Part shown: one piece after another, positions 19,967-29,485 of the stretch | Numbering within the stretch: position 1 is the stretch's first letter | Layout: each line of letters begins with the position of its first letter | Source of the DNA: Helicobacter cholecystus | GTDB taxonomy: Bacteria > Campylobacterota > Campylobacteria > Campylobacterales > Helicobacteraceae | Direction: 5' to 3' | Assembly: GCF_003364215.1 (NCBI RefSeq) | Contig: NZ_NXLU01000001.1 | Coordinates: 272,605-336,604, forward strand | DNA: 64,000 nt | Position numbers and translations under genes: made by a program | Notes under the pieces: generated by a model | Told to the model about the DNA's origin: nothing | Seen by the model: only the letters and a program-made list of their open reading frames with translations | Database searches by the model: none

Positions 19967-21175
19967 ATGCAAGAAAAGATTCAAGAAGCATTGGCAGAAA
20001 TTCAGCGTGGTAGTGTTGAGATTATTGGGCTTGAGAGAATAGAAGAGCTTGTAAGGAGATTTTTTGCTACAGGTGAGCGCTATATTCTCAAGGCTGGATT
20101 TGATCCAACTGCACCTGATTTGCACTTAGGACATACTGTGCTTATCCAAAAACTTGCAACTTTTCAAAAATATGGAGCAATGATTAAGTTTTTAATTGGT
20201 GATTTTACAGCTTGTATTGGAGATCCTACAGGAAAGAGTGAAACACGAAAACCTTTAACTCCACAGCAGGTTGAGCAAAATGCTCAAACTTACAAAGAAC
20301 AAGTATTTAAGATTTTAGATCCTTCACTTTGTGAGGTAGTGTTTAACTCAACATGGCTTAATGGCTTGGGCAGTATAGGAATGATTGAGCTTACTTCAAA
20401 ATTTTCTGTGGCTAGGATGCTAGAGAGGGATGATTTTACAAAGCGATTTAAAAGCAATCAGCCTATTTCTATTGTAGAGTTTATATATCCTTTACTCCAA
20501 GGTTATGATTCTGTGGCACTTAAAAGTGATATTGAGCTAGGTGGAAACGATCAGAAATTTAATCTTTTAATGGGAAGGACATTGCAGAGAGTCTATGGGA
20601 TTGGAAAGGAACAATCTGTGATAATGATGCCTTTGTTAGAAGGGCTTGATGGGGTAGCTAAAATGAGCAAGAGTTTGGGGAATTATGTGGGAATTACAGA
20701 AGAGCCCAAACAAATGTATGCTAAGATTTTAAGTATCTCTGATGATTTGATGTGGAAATATTTTGAGCTATTAAGCTCAAAAACTCTTGCAGAAATTGAA
20801 GAAATTAAACAAAATGTGTTAAAAGGTATTTTACATCCTAAGGTTGCAAAAGAAAATCTTGCATTAGAGATTGTGGAACGTTATCATAATGCAAAAGATG
20901 CAAAAGATGCAAAAGATGCTTTTGATCGTGTGTTTGGCAAAAATGAAATTCCAATTGATATGCCAAGTTTTACTTTTGGAGCTGGAGAGTGGGTTTGTCT
21001 CATTCTTAAGGAAAGTGGGATGTGTGATTCGACTTCTCAGGCACGCCGTGAGATTAAAGCAGGAGCTTTTAGAATCAATCAAGAAAAAAATAACGATGAA
21101 AACCTTAAACTCCAAGAAGGAGAATATGTGTTTCAAATCGGCAAGAGAAAATTTGCAAAGATAATAATTAAATAA
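19967..21175 (+). CDS. tyrS: Tyrosyl-tRNA synthetase
   Basis: Class I aminoacyl-tRNA synthetase that charges tRNA-Tyr. The HIGH-like motif HLGH (in [11 protein letters not shown]) and the KMSKS motif at residues 232-236 are intact, and a C-terminal S4-type RNA-binding domain begins near 340. 402 residues. A 9-bp unit repeated three times (20891-20917) adds Ala-Lys-Asp repeats between the catalytic and S4 domains, in a linker that should tolerate length change. Last of pyrH-rpoZ-spoT-tyrS. Confidence 0.96.
   Translation: MQEKIQEALAEIQRGSVEIIGLERIEELVRRFFATGERYILKAGFDPTAPDLHLGHTVLIQKLATFQKYGAMIKFLIGDFTACIGDPTGKSETRKPLTPQQVEQNAQTYKEQVFKILDPSLCEVVFNSTWLNGLGSIGMIELTSKFSVARMLERDDFTKRFKSNQPISIVEFIYPLLQGYDSVALKSDIELGGNDQKFNLLMGRTLQRVYGIGKEQSVIMMPLLEGLDGVAKMSKSLGNYVGITEEPKQMYAKILSISDDLMWKYFELLSSKTLAEIEEIKQNVLKGILHPKVAKENLALEIVERYHNAKDAKDAKDAFDRVFGKNEIPIDMPSFTFGAGEWVCLILKESGMCDSTSQARREIKAGAFRINQEKNNDENLKLQEGEYVFQIGKRKFAKIIIK
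20891..20917 (+). repeat. Three tandem 9-bp repeats inside tyrS
   Basis: The unit GCAAAAGAT occurs three times without mismatch, encoding Ala-Lys-Asp three times. Copy-number change would keep the frame, so it would be a length variant rather than an on/off switch. Confidence 0.9.
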
Positions 21176-21184
21176 GGTGAAATA

Positions 21185-22270
21185 ATGATTAAACTCAAGC
21201 CACTAAAAATTGGAAAACATATCATCAAACATCCCATCTTTCAAGGGGGAATGGGAGTGGGGATTAGCTGGGATAATCTAGCAGGAAATGTAAGTAAAGA
21301 GGGGGGATTGGGGATTATTAGCTGTGTGGGGACAGGTTACTATAAAAATCTTGAATTTGTTGAAAAAATTGTTAATTCTAAACCTTTTGAAGCAATCAAT
21401 TTTTATTCTAAGAAAGCTCTTAATGAGATTTTTAAAAATGCAAGAAAAATTTGTGGTGAAAATCCATTGGGCGCAAATATTATGTATGCGATTAATGAAT
21501 ATGGCAGGGTGGTTAAAGATGCATGTGAAGCAGGAGCAAATCTTATTGTTACGGGCGCAGGACTTCCTACAAATATGCCTGAATTTACTAAAAATTTTCC
21601 TGATGTTGCACTCATTCCTATCGTATCTTCTGCGAGAGCATTGCGAATTATTTGCAAACGTTGGAGCGAACGTTATGCAAAAATCCCTGATGCAGTTGTG
21701 GTGGAGGGACCATTAAGTGGAGGGCATCAAGGCTTTAGCTATGAGGATTGTTTTAAGGAAGAAAATCAACTTGAAAATCTTGTCCCTCAAATGCTTGAAG
21801 AGGCGAAAAAGTGGGGAGAGATTCCTATTATTGCTGCAGGAGGAATCTGGGATAGAGAAGATATTAATAAAATGATTTCTTTAGGTGCAAGTGGTGTGCA
21901 GATGGCAACTAGGTTTTTGGGGACTTATGAATGTGATGCAACCTATTATCGTGAACTTATGCCAAAGGTTAGAAAAGAAGATATTACATTGGTTAAATCC
22001 CCTGTAGGTTATCCTGCAAGAGTAATCCAAACAGGGGTGCTTGCACGTATTAAAGAAGGTACTGCTCCAAAGATTAGATGTGTGAGTAATTGCGTATCAC
22101 CTTGTCATAGAGGTGTTGAGGCAAAGGCAGTGGGATATTGTATTGCTGATTCTTTAAGTGCCGGGTATAGGGGGGATAGCGTGAATGGATTATTCTTTAC
22201 AGGGGCAAATGGTTATAGGATCAATGAAATTACCACAGTAAAAGCTATTTTTGAAGAGTTGACCAAGTAG
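21185..22270 (+). CDS. Nitronate monooxygenase-family FMN protein
   Basis: TIM-barrel flavoprotein of the 2-nitropropane dioxygenase/nitronate monooxygenase family; physiological substrate unknown. Family signatures are present: FQGGMGVGISWDNLAGNVSKEGGLGIIS at the N-terminus (split here only for description), GANIMYAIN, GAGLPTNMPE, VVVEGPLSGGHQG, and the phosphate-binding AAGGIWDREDINKMISLGASGVQMATRFL region. A cysteine-rich C-terminal part (CVSNCVSPC) is unusual for the wider family but is as I recall it in Helicobacter orthologues. Lies between tyrS and amiA, as in H. pylori. Confidence 0.85.
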   Translation: MIKLKPLKIGKHIIKHPIFQGGMGVGISWDNLAGNVSKEGGLGIISCVGTGYYKNLEFVEKIVNSKPFEAINFYSKKALNEIFKNARKICGENPLGANIMYAINEYGRVVKDACEAGANLIVTGAGLPTNMPEFTKNFPDVALIPIVSSARALRIICKRWSERYAKIPDAVVVEGPLSGGHQGFSYEDCFKEENQLENLVPQMLEEAKKWGEIPIIAAGGIWDREDINKMISLGASGVQMATRFLGTYECDATYYRELMPKVRKEDITLVKSPVGYPARVIQTGVLARIKEGTAPKIRCVSNCVSPCHRGVEAKAVGYCIADSLSAGYRGDSVNGLFFTGANGYRINEITTVKAIFEELTK

Positions 22271-22275
22271 GTCTA

Positions 22276-23403
22276 ATGGCAAGATTTCTTGCACTCTTAT
22301 TGCTTATTGCTTGTTGGCTTTATCCAGCAAGCAAACCCCAACCATTGCGCATTATTCAAATTGTTCCCTTTGGCAAGAGTAATGTCAAAATCACTTTTAA
22401 TCGTAAAATCCAACTTGATGATCTCACCCAAAAAACTCTATCTCCCAATAAGGGATTATTAGAAATTCAAGCAATTTTAACTACTAATAAAAAAACCTAT
22501 CATTTTCCCAATAAAACACAAGTACAAATTTTGCAGTTTAATCCAAAAATTACACGAGTACTCATTACATCTACTAAAAGAGTAGATTATGGACTTAGAT
22601 TTGTAGATCGACACCTTTATATTGATATTGATCCCCATGATTCTGAATTTCCCATTCTTGGCGAAAAAAGTAAAACCCCACAAAAAGTGGTGAAAAAAGA
22701 AAAAAAAGAGCAAAAAAAAATCTATAAAAAACGCATTGTTATTGATGCGGGGCATGGGGGAAAAGATTGCGGTGCAATAGGAATTTTGAAAATATGCGAG
22801 AAAGTGATCACTTTGAATGTGGCAAAACTTTTACAAACAGAGTTAAAAAAACGAGGTTATATTGTTTATATGACACGAAGCCAAGATATATATTTAGGCT
22901 TAAGAGAGAGAACGGATTTTGCCAATGCTAAGGATGCGGATCTATTTATCTCCATCCATGCTAACTCAGTCCCTAAAAAATCTGCAAAAACAGCCAATGG
23001 AATAGAAACCTACTTTCTTTCCACTGCTCGAAGTGAAAGAGCAAGGATGGTTGCAGAAAAAGAAAATAAAGATGATATAGATTCTATGAATTACTTCTCT
23101 AAGCTCTCCTTTCTTAATTCTGTCAATACTCATAGAATCATCGCATCCAATAAACTTGCAATTGATATTCAAAGTGGAATGCTCAGAGAGCTCAAAGAGC
23201 GTTATCCTAATCTGATTGATGGTGGTGTGAGAGAAGGACCTTTTTGGGTTCTTGCAGGGGCTTTAATGCCTTCAGTCCTCATTGAGATTGGCTATATCTC
23301 CCACCCCAATGAGGGAAGAAGAATTAATCATAGAGATTTCCAAAGTTTGCTTGCTAATGGGATTGCAGATGGGATTGATGGGTATTTTGCAAAGAATTTG
23401 TAG
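22276..23403 (+). CDS. amiA: N-acetylmuramoyl-L-alanine amidase
   Basis: Periplasmic zinc amidase that cuts the peptide from muramic acid, needed for daughter-cell separation. A signal peptide (about residues 1-19) is followed by an N-terminal AMIN-like beta domain, a lysine-rich linker near residues 135-153, and the Amidase_3 domain with zinc-site motifs VIDAGHGGKDCGAIG and VLIEIGYISHPNE. 375 residues. The linker is encoded by A-runs of 8 (22700-22707) and 9 (22712-22720) that could slip. Starts 5 nt after the previous gene. Confidence 0.93.
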   Translation: MARFLALLLLIACWLYPASKPQPLRIIQIVPFGKSNVKITFNRKIQLDDLTQKTLSPNKGLLEIQAILTTNKKTYHFPNKTQVQILQFNPKITRVLITSTKRVDYGLRFVDRHLYIDIDPHDSEFPILGEKSKTPQKVVKKEKKEQKKIYKKRIVIDAGHGGKDCGAIGILKICEKVITLNVAKLLQTELKKRGYIVYMTRSQDIYLGLRERTDFANAKDADLFISIHANSVPKKSAKTANGIETYFLSTARSERARMVAEKENKDDIDSMNYFSKLSFLNSVNTHRIIASNKLAIDIQSGMLRELKERYPNLIDGGVREGPFWVLAGALMPSVLIEIGYISHPNEGRRINHRDFQSLLANGIADGIDGYFAKNL

Positions 23404-23412
23404 GGAGAATAT

Positions 23413-24240
23413 ATGAAAATAAAAGTAGAACCTATCTTCTCATATGTTTTCTTTTTTTTATTTGTGTTTGTAAGTTTGGCTGTATTGGTTTCAACCTTTT
23501 CAGAAACATTTTCTCAACTTTATTTATTACTTACACAAAGTGGCAGAATTTTTGATTTATTTTTATATGGTTTTTCTTTTTTGGGTTTTGCTTTTTGTAT
23601 TGCGGCCTTGATCCTTTCAAGCTGGAATCAAAAATATCAATTTTATTATAAAGGAAGTATTATCTCCCTTTGTCTTATTTTTGCTTTTATTTTATGTTTT
23701 AGTCTCTCAGGGCTTAGAAATAATATGGATTTATTGGATTTGATTTTTAATGATAAGGGGGGCGGTGGATTTGAAAAAGATCCTTATGCACCCTTGATTT
23801 TAGGAGTTGTGTATTTATGTTTTGTTTTTTTGCCATTACTTTACTTGCTTTTGGGGATAAGAGTAAAAAGAAATTCTTTTGGAGAGTTTTTGATTGATTT
23901 GATGCCCTCAATCAATGTTGTGATTTATGCTATGATGGGATTTGCCTTGCAGGGGTTTTTTACTAAAGCAAGGGGAATTTATTATCTTGATTTAGTGCTG
24001 TTTCTTTTAGCCTTTGTTGCATTGCTTATGCTTTATAGGCAGCATAAGTATTTATTTGGTTTCTATCAGAGGGTTAATCTTATTTTATTGTGTATGGGTA
24101 TTATCTTCTTTGCTTTTTCTTCAAAAGTCATTGAGGAAGCAGATTTTGTGGGAAGATATTGCTTTTTTGCTTTTGCATTTGTGGCATGGTGTGGAGAGTG
24201 GATGCTTAAATTTGCAGGAGAAGAAAATCCCCCTTATTAA
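23413..24240 (+). CDS. Polytopic membrane protein, function unknown
   Basis: I do not recognise a named family. The 275 residues contain about eight strongly hydrophobic segments joined by short loops, with one larger loop near residue 112 (GGGGFEKDPY), and no signal peptide, catalytic motif or cysteine pattern. It starts 9 nt after amiA and is probably in that operon, which suggests a cell-envelope role. Its stop overlaps the convergent sialyltransferase stop by 3 nt. Confidence 0.72.
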   Translation: MKIKVEPIFSYVFFFLFVFVSLAVLVSTFSETFSQLYLLLTQSGRIFDLFLYGFSFLGFAFCIAALILSSWNQKYQFYYKGSIISLCLIFAFILCFSLSGLRNNMDLLDLIFNDKGGGGFEKDPYAPLILGVVYLCFVFLPLLYLLLGIRVKRNSFGEFLIDLMPSINVVIYAMMGFALQGFFTKARGIYYLDLVLFLLAFVALLMLYRQHKYLFGFYQRVNLILLCMGIIFFAFSSKVIEEADFVGRYCFFAFAFVAWCGEWMLKFAGEENPPY

Positions 24241-25061
24241 TGAGAGGATAGGGGCAAAGGAAGAAGATCATCAATATAATCTTTTGGTTTGTGCAGAAGA
24301 ATAAAAGGGTGATTTTGTTTTGGAGCTAGTGGAATAATTTGACTTATTGAGCTTCCTGGATTGAGAGAGTAAAGTTTGATGTTGGGGATTTGGAGTGCAA
24401 GTTTAAGGGCCTGTAGATCAATATTTTTTTCATGAACTCCATCTTGAAAATTTTCTTCCCCAAAGGTGGGCATTTTTTCTAGCAGATGGGGTTTTTGAGT
24501 GGTGTTAAACGCATAGCTTAATCCCCCATTTTCATAAAAATCAATTCCTGTAAGATAAAACTCTCTATACCCTTGAGCCAGTGCAACAATGAGCATGATT
24601 ATTCCTGCAGTAAAGCGTTTCTCATAATAAAGGGCATAAAATTTATGCAAAGCATTAAATTCTTTCATTTGTTCTAAAAAAGGATAAGTGCTTTGCACAC
24701 TTGGAAAATCATACCTAAGCTCTTGTTCTAAATTTTTGGGTTTTCCATCCCAGGTTTGCCGATCCCAAATCCCCATTGTGATATTGCAATATACATCTTC
24801 TACTTCATATTCCCCTCTTTCTTTGAGATGATGGAGGGTAAAAAATTGTTCTTTAAGAATAAAAGGATTATAAAACACACCTTTAATCTTCTTGCCTAAA
24901 AAATAATAATTTTCAAAATAGAATTGATTACAACGAAAAACATCGAAATCTTTAGGAAGAAGCGAGTAGTCAATTTGTGCAAGTGATGGACCATTACCCG
25001 CGATAATAATAGGTTTGATTTTCTCCTCCTCTTTTAGAGGAGGATTTTTAATATTTACCAT
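24237..25061 (-). CDS. GT42 (Cst-type) sialyltransferase, start codon problematic
   Basis: Transfers sialic acid from CMP-Neu5Ac to lipooligosaccharide. It matches Campylobacter Cst enzymes as I recall them: IIIAGNGPSLAQIDYSLLP, DVFRCNQFYFEN, VFYNPF, the GIDFY segment, and the catalytic-type His in DGVHEKN. Cst-II begins MKKVIIAGNG; here the aligned codon is ATC (25017-25019), although an ideal AGGAGG lies five bases before it. The nearest in-frame ATG is 25061, with a poor ribosome site, overlapping the symporter 3' end. So either the protein has a 14-residue N-terminal extension, or ATC initiates, or translation is impaired. Donor synthesis genes neuBCA lie 1.5 kb away. Confidence 0.85.
   Translation of the reverse strand: MVNIKNPPLKEEEKIKPIIIAGNGPSLAQIDYSLLPKDFDVFRCNQFYFENYYFLGKKIKGVFYNPFILKEQFFTLHHLKERGEYEVEDVYCNITMGIWDRQTWDGKPKNLEQELRYDFPSVQSTYPFLEQMKEFNALHKFYALYYEKRFTAGIIMLIVALAQGYREFYLTGIDFYENGGLSYAFNTTQKPHLLEKMPTFGEENFQDGVHEKNIDLQALKLALQIPNIKLYSLNPGSSISQIIPLAPKQNHPFILLHKPKDYIDDLLPLPLSSH
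25024..25044. promoter_or_regulatory. Perfect hairpin that pairs the sialyltransferase ribosome site
   Basis: TCCTCCTCT (25024-25032) and AGAGGAGGA (25036-25044) form a 9-bp stem with a 3-nt loop, between the symporter stop (25048) and the ATC codon (25017-25019). On the minus strand the AGGAGG Shine-Dalgarno lies in one arm, so it would be hidden unless ribosomes ending at the symporter stop open it. On the plus strand a T5 run follows, so it could also stop antisense read-through from the amiA side. Confidence 0.65.
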
Positions 25062-26466
25062 CTTCCCAACATTCAGTATTTTGAATATTAAGCTTCTTGG
25101 GATCAAAGACAGGATTTTTTCCTAATTTTCTTTGATCAAGATAATCTTTGAGTGTTTTTGTGACAATACGAGAGAGGAAGAAAATTGCAATAATATTGAG
25201 TGTAGTCATAATGGCCATAAGTACATCTGCAAGTTCCCAAGCTAACTTCAGATTCATTTGAGATCCAATAAACACCATTGCAACAGCACAAATATTAAAG
25301 ATGAGCATGACATTCTTAGAGTTTGTAAGATACTTAATATTAGCCTGTGCATAATAGTAATTTCCAATAAGAGATGTCAGTGCAAAGCATACAACAGCAA
25401 TGCTGACAAAATGCATTCCCAATGGCCCAAAGTATTCGCTCATTGCCATCTGCACTAAAGGTAGGGCTGTGGCTTTTTTCTCCACATAGGCTTGTGAGAA
25501 AAGCACTAAAAAGGCTGTGCTTGTGCAAATCATTACACCAATAAGTACGCTTAGGGCTTGAACTAAACCTTGTTTAACGGGGTGAGTGGTATGAGCTGAA
25601 GCAGCAGCATTTGGAGCTGAACCCATTCCAGCTTCGGTGGCAAATAAGCCACGTTTAATTCCAATCACTACTGCACTTCCAGCAAATCCTCCAAAAATTG
25701 CTTTAAAATCAAAAGCATTCTTAAAAATATCTAAGATAATAGTAGGAAGAGAAGAAATATTCAATACAGTCGCTATAAGTGCTAAAGCAATATAAAAGAT
25801 CGCCATTGCAGGAACAACATAGGCATTAACCTTTCCAATTAAATTCCCCTTACCGAAAAATAGAATTGCTGAAATTGCAGATGAGATTAGACCAATAAGA
25901 ATGGTCCAATGACTTTTTTCAAACTCGCTTGGATTAGGATAATACAGAGCAAAAGAAGAGGTCATTGTATAAGATTGTAGGCCATTAAATCCAAATGCAT
26001 AGGTTAAGATGAGTACTACAGCGAATAAAGACCCCATCCATGGCTGATGTAGGGCTTTTTTCATATAATATGCAGGCCCCCCTTTAAATCCATCCCCATC
26101 ATGACTTTTATAGATTTGGGCTAGTGTGCTTTCTGCAAATGCACTTGCTCCTCCAAAAAATGCCATTACCCACATCCAAAAGATGGCTCCACTTCCTCCA
26201 GTAGCGACAGCCACAGCAATTCCTGCAATATTTCCAATTCCTACACGAGAAGCTACTGAGATTGTAAGAGCTTGAAATGAACTGAGTGCATCACTTTTGC
26301 CATCAGGTTTTTCTGTGATCACACGGAATGCTTCTTTGAGCATACTGATTTGAACAAACCTAAGTTTGAAGCTGTAAAATATGCTTACTAAGATGAGTAA
26401 GCCCACTAAATAGTAAGTATAAGCAAAACCATTAATGTTACTTAGAATTCCTATCATCTTTTCCAT
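25048..26466 (-). CDS. Alanine/glycine:cation symporter (AGCS family)
   Basis: Inner-membrane sodium- or proton-coupled carrier for alanine or glycine. About eleven hydrophobic segments and family motifs are visible: SRVGIGNIAGIAVAVATGGSGAIFWMW region (residues 72-98), KGGPAYYMKKAL, KRGLFATEAGMGSAPNAAA and VFIGSQMNLKLAWELAD. 472 residues is typical. A GGAGG site precedes the ATG and a TATAAT lies further upstream. It is first of a two-gene minus-strand unit with the sialyltransferase. Confidence 0.93.
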   Translation of the reverse strand: MEKMIGILSNINGFAYTYYLVGLLILVSIFYSFKLRFVQISMLKEAFRVITEKPDGKSDALSSFQALTISVASRVGIGNIAGIAVAVATGGSGAIFWMWVMAFFGGASAFAESTLAQIYKSHDGDGFKGGPAYYMKKALHQPWMGSLFAVVLILTYAFGFNGLQSYTMTSSFALYYPNPSEFEKSHWTILIGLISSAISAILFFGKGNLIGKVNAYVVPAMAIFYIALALIATVLNISSLPTIILDIFKNAFDFKAIFGGFAGSAVVIGIKRGLFATEAGMGSAPNAAASAHTTHPVKQGLVQALSVLIGVMICTSTAFLVLFSQAYVEKKATALPLVQMAMSEYFGPLGMHFVSIAVVCFALTSLIGNYYYAQANIKYLTNSKNVMLIFNICAVAMVFIGSQMNLKLAWELADVLMAIMTTLNIIAIFFLSRIVTKTLKDYLDQRKLGKNPVFDPKKLNIQNTECWEDGKY

Positions 26467-26507
26467 AAAACCTCCTTAAGTAAGCCATAGGGCATTTTGC
26501 ACTTTCT

Positions 26508-26513
26508 ATTATA
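26508..26513 (-). promoter_or_regulatory. -10 element for the symporter gene
   Basis: On the minus strand, TATAAT lies 42-47 nt upstream of the symporter ATG (26466), in the divergent region shared with neuB. It fits a short leader. Confidence 0.55.
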
Positions 26514-26528
26514 TGCAAAAAGATAATT

Positions 26529-26537
26529 TGTTACAAT
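26529..26537 (+). promoter_or_regulatory. Extended -10 element for neuBCA
   Basis: TGTTACAAT reads as an extended -10 (TG-N-TACAAT) about 35 nt before the neuB ATG. It is back to back with the symporter promoter, so both halves of the sialic acid module start from one 105-bp region. Confidence 0.5.
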
Positions 26538-26571
26538 CAAACTTGAAAATTCTATAGATTTAGGGCGTTAT

Positions 26572-27612
26572 ATGTCAAATTTTATTCAAATCCAGCATCG
26601 CAAAATTGGTTATATGTATGAACCTTTAGTGATTGCCGAACTTGGAATTAATCACAATGGATCTTTAAGTGTAGCAAAAGAAATGGTTCTCTCGGCTAAA
26701 AGAGCAGGGGTTGAGATTCTTAAACATCAAACTCATATCGTCAGTGATGAAATGAGTTCTTTGGCTAAAAAAACAATTCCAGGAAATAGTCAAAAAAGTA
26801 TCTATGACATTATGCAAGAGTGTGCTTTGAGCGAAGAAGAGGAGAGAGAGCTTAAGGATTTTGTGCAAGAGCAGGGAATGATTTTTCTCTCTACCCCTTT
26901 TTCTCGTGCAGGAGCAGATAGGCTAGAAAAAATGGGTGTGAGTGCCTATAAAATTGGTTCAGGGGAGATGAATAATTATCCCTTGCTTAAACATGTTGCA
27001 AGTTTTGGTAAGCCAATGATTGTTTCTACAGGAATGAATAGTATGCAAAGTGTCAAAAAGGCTGTAGAGATTTTGCAAGAGTATCAAGTTCCTTTTGCAC
27101 TCCTTCATACTACAAATCTCTATCCTACCCCTCCCAATCTTGTGCGGCTTGGAGCGATGCAGGAGATGATGGATGCTTTTCCCTCTATTGTGATTGGGTT
27201 GAGTGATCATACTTTAAATAATAATGCTTGCAAAAGTGCCATTGCACTAGGAGCAAGCATTGTAGAAAGGCATTTTACAGATAGAAAAGATCGTAGAGGT
27301 CCTGATATCATTTGCTCTATGGATGAAGAGGAGGCAAGAGATTTAATTCTCTCTGCAAAAGAAATTTTTATGATGAGGGGAGGGAGAAAGGAAGCAACAC
27401 AAGAGGAGCAGGTTACTATTGATTTTGCATTTTCTACTTGTGTGAGTATTGCTCCTATTAAAAAGGGGGAAGTATTTAGTGCAAAAAATTTATGGGTAAA
27501 ACGTCCAGGTATAGGAGAAATTAGAGCAGAGTTTTATGAAGAAATTTTAGGGAAGAGGGCAAGATGTGATATTGGGAATGATGAACATCTCACTTGGGAG
27601 ATGGTTGAGTGA
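26572..27612 (+). CDS. neuB: N-acetylneuraminate synthase
   Basis: Condenses ManNAc with phosphoenolpyruvate to form N-acetylneuraminic acid in the cytosol. Family features: [12 protein letters not shown] near residue 21, [39 protein letters not shown], and a C-terminal SAF/antifreeze-like domain (KRPGIGEI). 346 residues is typical of Campylobacter NeuB1. First gene of neuB-neuC-neuA, with 4-nt overlaps between neighbours. Legionaminic or pseudaminic synthases are paralogues, but a hydrolysing NeuC next door supports sialic acid. Confidence 0.93.
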   Translation: MSNFIQIQHRKIGYMYEPLVIAELGINHNGSLSVAKEMVLSAKRAGVEILKHQTHIVSDEMSSLAKKTIPGNSQKSIYDIMQECALSEEEERELKDFVQEQGMIFLSTPFSRAGADRLEKMGVSAYKIGSGEMNNYPLLKHVASFGKPMIVSTGMNSMQSVKKAVEILQEYQVPFALLHTTNLYPTPPNLVRLGAMQEMMDAFPSIVIGLSDHTLNNNACKSAIALGASIVERHFTDRKDRRGPDIICSMDEEEARDLILSAKEIFMMRGGRKEATQEEQVTIDFAFSTCVSIAPIKKGEVFSAKNLWVKRPGIGEIRAEFYEEILGKRARCDIGNDEHLTWEMVE

Positions 27613-28739
27613 AAAAAATAGTTTTTCTTTCAGGAACGAGAGCGGATTGGGGGAAAATCAAAGCCTTGGTGCAAAGGGTCAAAGAGAGCAAAAAGTTTGA
27701 TTATAAAATTTTTGCTTGTGGAATGCATCTCTTAGAGTTGTATGGAAAGACTTTTATTGAAATTTACAAAGATGGATTTGATGAGGTTTTTTTAGCCAAA
27801 GCCTATCGTCATCAAGAAAGAATGGATCTAGCCCTCAGTGATATCATTAAGCAATTCTCTAGTTTTGTTAAAGCCTATCAACCCGATATGATTGTAGTGC
27901 ATGGAGATAGGATTGAGGCGTTTGCAGGAGCTGTTGTAGGAGCTTTTAATAATATTCTAGTTGCACATATTGAAGGGGGAGAGGTGAGTGGAACGATTGA
28001 TGAATCTATTCGTCACAGTATCTCTAAACTCTCTCATTTACATTTTGTGGCAAATGCTGAAGCTAAAAAGCGTTTGATGCAATTAGGAGAAAAAGAAGAG
28101 GATATTTTTATTATAGGTTCTCCTGATATTGATTTAATGCTTGGAAGTCTGCCCAGTATACAAGAAGTGCAAGAGCATTACTATCAGATTAAGCCTTTTA
28201 AAGGAGAGTATGCTCTTTTTTTATACCACCCTGTGACAACTGAGGAAAAATTTTTGCATAAACATATTACTCAAACTCTCAAGGCTCTACAAAAAAGCAA
28301 AGAAAATTACATTGTGATTTATCCTAATAATGATCTTGGATCAAAAACTATTTTAAAGGCTTTTAAAATCTTGCAAACAGATACTCATTTTGCACTTTTT
28401 AAATCACTTAAATTTGAAGCATTTCTTACTTTGTTAAAGCACAGTAAATTTATCATTGGAAATAGTTCTGCAGGGATTAGAGAAGCACCTATTTATGGAA
28501 TCCCCTGTATCAACCTTGGTTCAAGACAAGAGGGAAGATATAAAGAAGGTAGGGGGATTGTTAGTATTAAGGAGAGCGAAAAAGAGATTTTACAAGCAAT
28601 TAAAAAAGTACAAGGACTTAAGCTCCCCCCTTGCTTGGAGTTTGGTAAAGGAAAAAGTGCGCAGGAATTTATTAAGGTATTAGAAACCGAGAAGATTTGG
28701 AGCAAAAAGCTTCAAAAAAAATTTATGGATATATTATGA
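27609..28739 (+). CDS. neuC: UDP-N-acetylglucosamine 2-epimerase (hydrolysing)
   Basis: Converts UDP-GlcNAc to ManNAc and UDP, the first committed step of sialic acid synthesis. Signatures: [16 protein letters not shown] at the N-terminus, [13 protein letters not shown] near residue 97, [17 protein letters not shown] near 119, and the C-terminal [12 protein letters not shown] and NLGSRQEGR. Start is GTG, inside the neuB stop (GTGA). 376 residues. An A8 run near the end (28724-28731) would alter only the last few residues if it slipped. Confidence 0.93.
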   Translation: MKKIVFLSGTRADWGKIKALVQRVKESKKFDYKIFACGMHLLELYGKTFIEIYKDGFDEVFLAKAYRHQERMDLALSDIIKQFSSFVKAYQPDMIVVHGDRIEAFAGAVVGAFNNILVAHIEGGEVSGTIDESIRHSISKLSHLHFVANAEAKKRLMQLGEKEEDIFIIGSPDIDLMLGSLPSIQEVQEHYYQIKPFKGEYALFLYHPVTTEEKFLHKHITQTLKALQKSKENYIVIYPNNDLGSKTILKAFKILQTDTHFALFKSLKFEAFLTLLKHSKFIIGNSSAGIREAPIYGIPCINLGSRQEGRYKEGRGIVSIKESEKEILQAIKKVQGLKLPPCLEFGKGKSAQEFIKVLETEKIWSKKLQKKFMDIL

Positions 28740-29386
28740 GGGTGCTAGGTATTATTCCGGCTAGAAGCGGAAGTAAAGGAGTAAAGAATAAAAATATCAA
28801 AAATTTTCGTGGCAAGCCTCTTATGGCTTATAGCATAGAGAGTGCCTTAAAGAGCGGAGTGTGCAATGAGGTTTTTGTGAGCACTGATAGTGAGGAGTAT
28901 GCTTGCATTGCTAAAGAGTATGGAGCACATGTTCCCTTTCTTAGAAGCAAACAGAGTGCAAGGGATGAGAGCAAGAGTATTGAGTGTGTGCTTGAGGCAT
29001 TGGAAGGGTATAAACAAAGAGGAGAGGAGTTTGAAGCTATCATTTTGCTTCAACCCACTTCACCTCTAAGAAATGAAATCCATATTCAAGAAGCTTTTGC
29101 TAAGTTTTTAGAGTATCAAGAGGATTTGGCCAGTGTATGTGAGAGTGTGGAAAATCCATTATTAATGAGAAAAATTAAAAATGAGCGATTAGAGCATCTC
29201 CTGCCCCTCTCAAGTTCTGTGCGTCGCCAGGATTTGCAACAATACTATATTCTCAATGGTGCAATTTATATTAATGCCACCTCAAGACTTCACCCTCTCA
29301 CAAGCTTTAATGATAATCCCCTCTCTTATGTTATGGATAAAGAGGTGAGCTTAGATATTGATGAAGAAAAAGATTTTCAAAAATAA
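28736..29386 (+). CDS. neuA: CMP-N-acetylneuraminate cytidylyltransferase
   Basis: Activates sialic acid with CTP to give CMP-sialic acid, the donor for the GT42 transferase. The N-terminal IIPARSGSKGVKNKNIK motif, LQPTSPLR near residue 106, and the metal-binding DIDEEKDF at the end are present. 216 residues is the length of a single-domain enzyme; it lacks the fused glycosyltransferase found in some Campylobacter loci. The ATG overlaps the neuC stop (ATGA). No clear terminator is seen before the htpG promoter. Confidence 0.92.
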   Translation: MRVLGIIPARSGSKGVKNKNIKNFRGKPLMAYSIESALKSGVCNEVFVSTDSEEYACIAKEYGAHVPFLRSKQSARDESKSIECVLEALEGYKQRGEEFEAIILLQPTSPLRNEIHIQEAFAKFLEYQEDLASVCESVENPLLMRKIKNERLEHLLPLSSSVRRQDLQQYYILNGAIYINATSRLHPLTSFNDNPLSYVMDKEVSLDIDEEKDFQK

Positions 29387-29485
29387 TTTAAAACAAGAAA
29401 ATATATTGATTGTTCTTAAGCTTATTGGAACTCCCCTAAATTCCTTCTCTCTCCCCCTGATTGGTTCTTGATTTTTTAGTTTTGC

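Noticed and set aside
25024..25044. Hairpin taken as the symporter terminator
   Set aside because: On the minus strand no T-run follows the stem; the T-run is on the plus-strand side. A role at the sialyltransferase ribosome site fits better.
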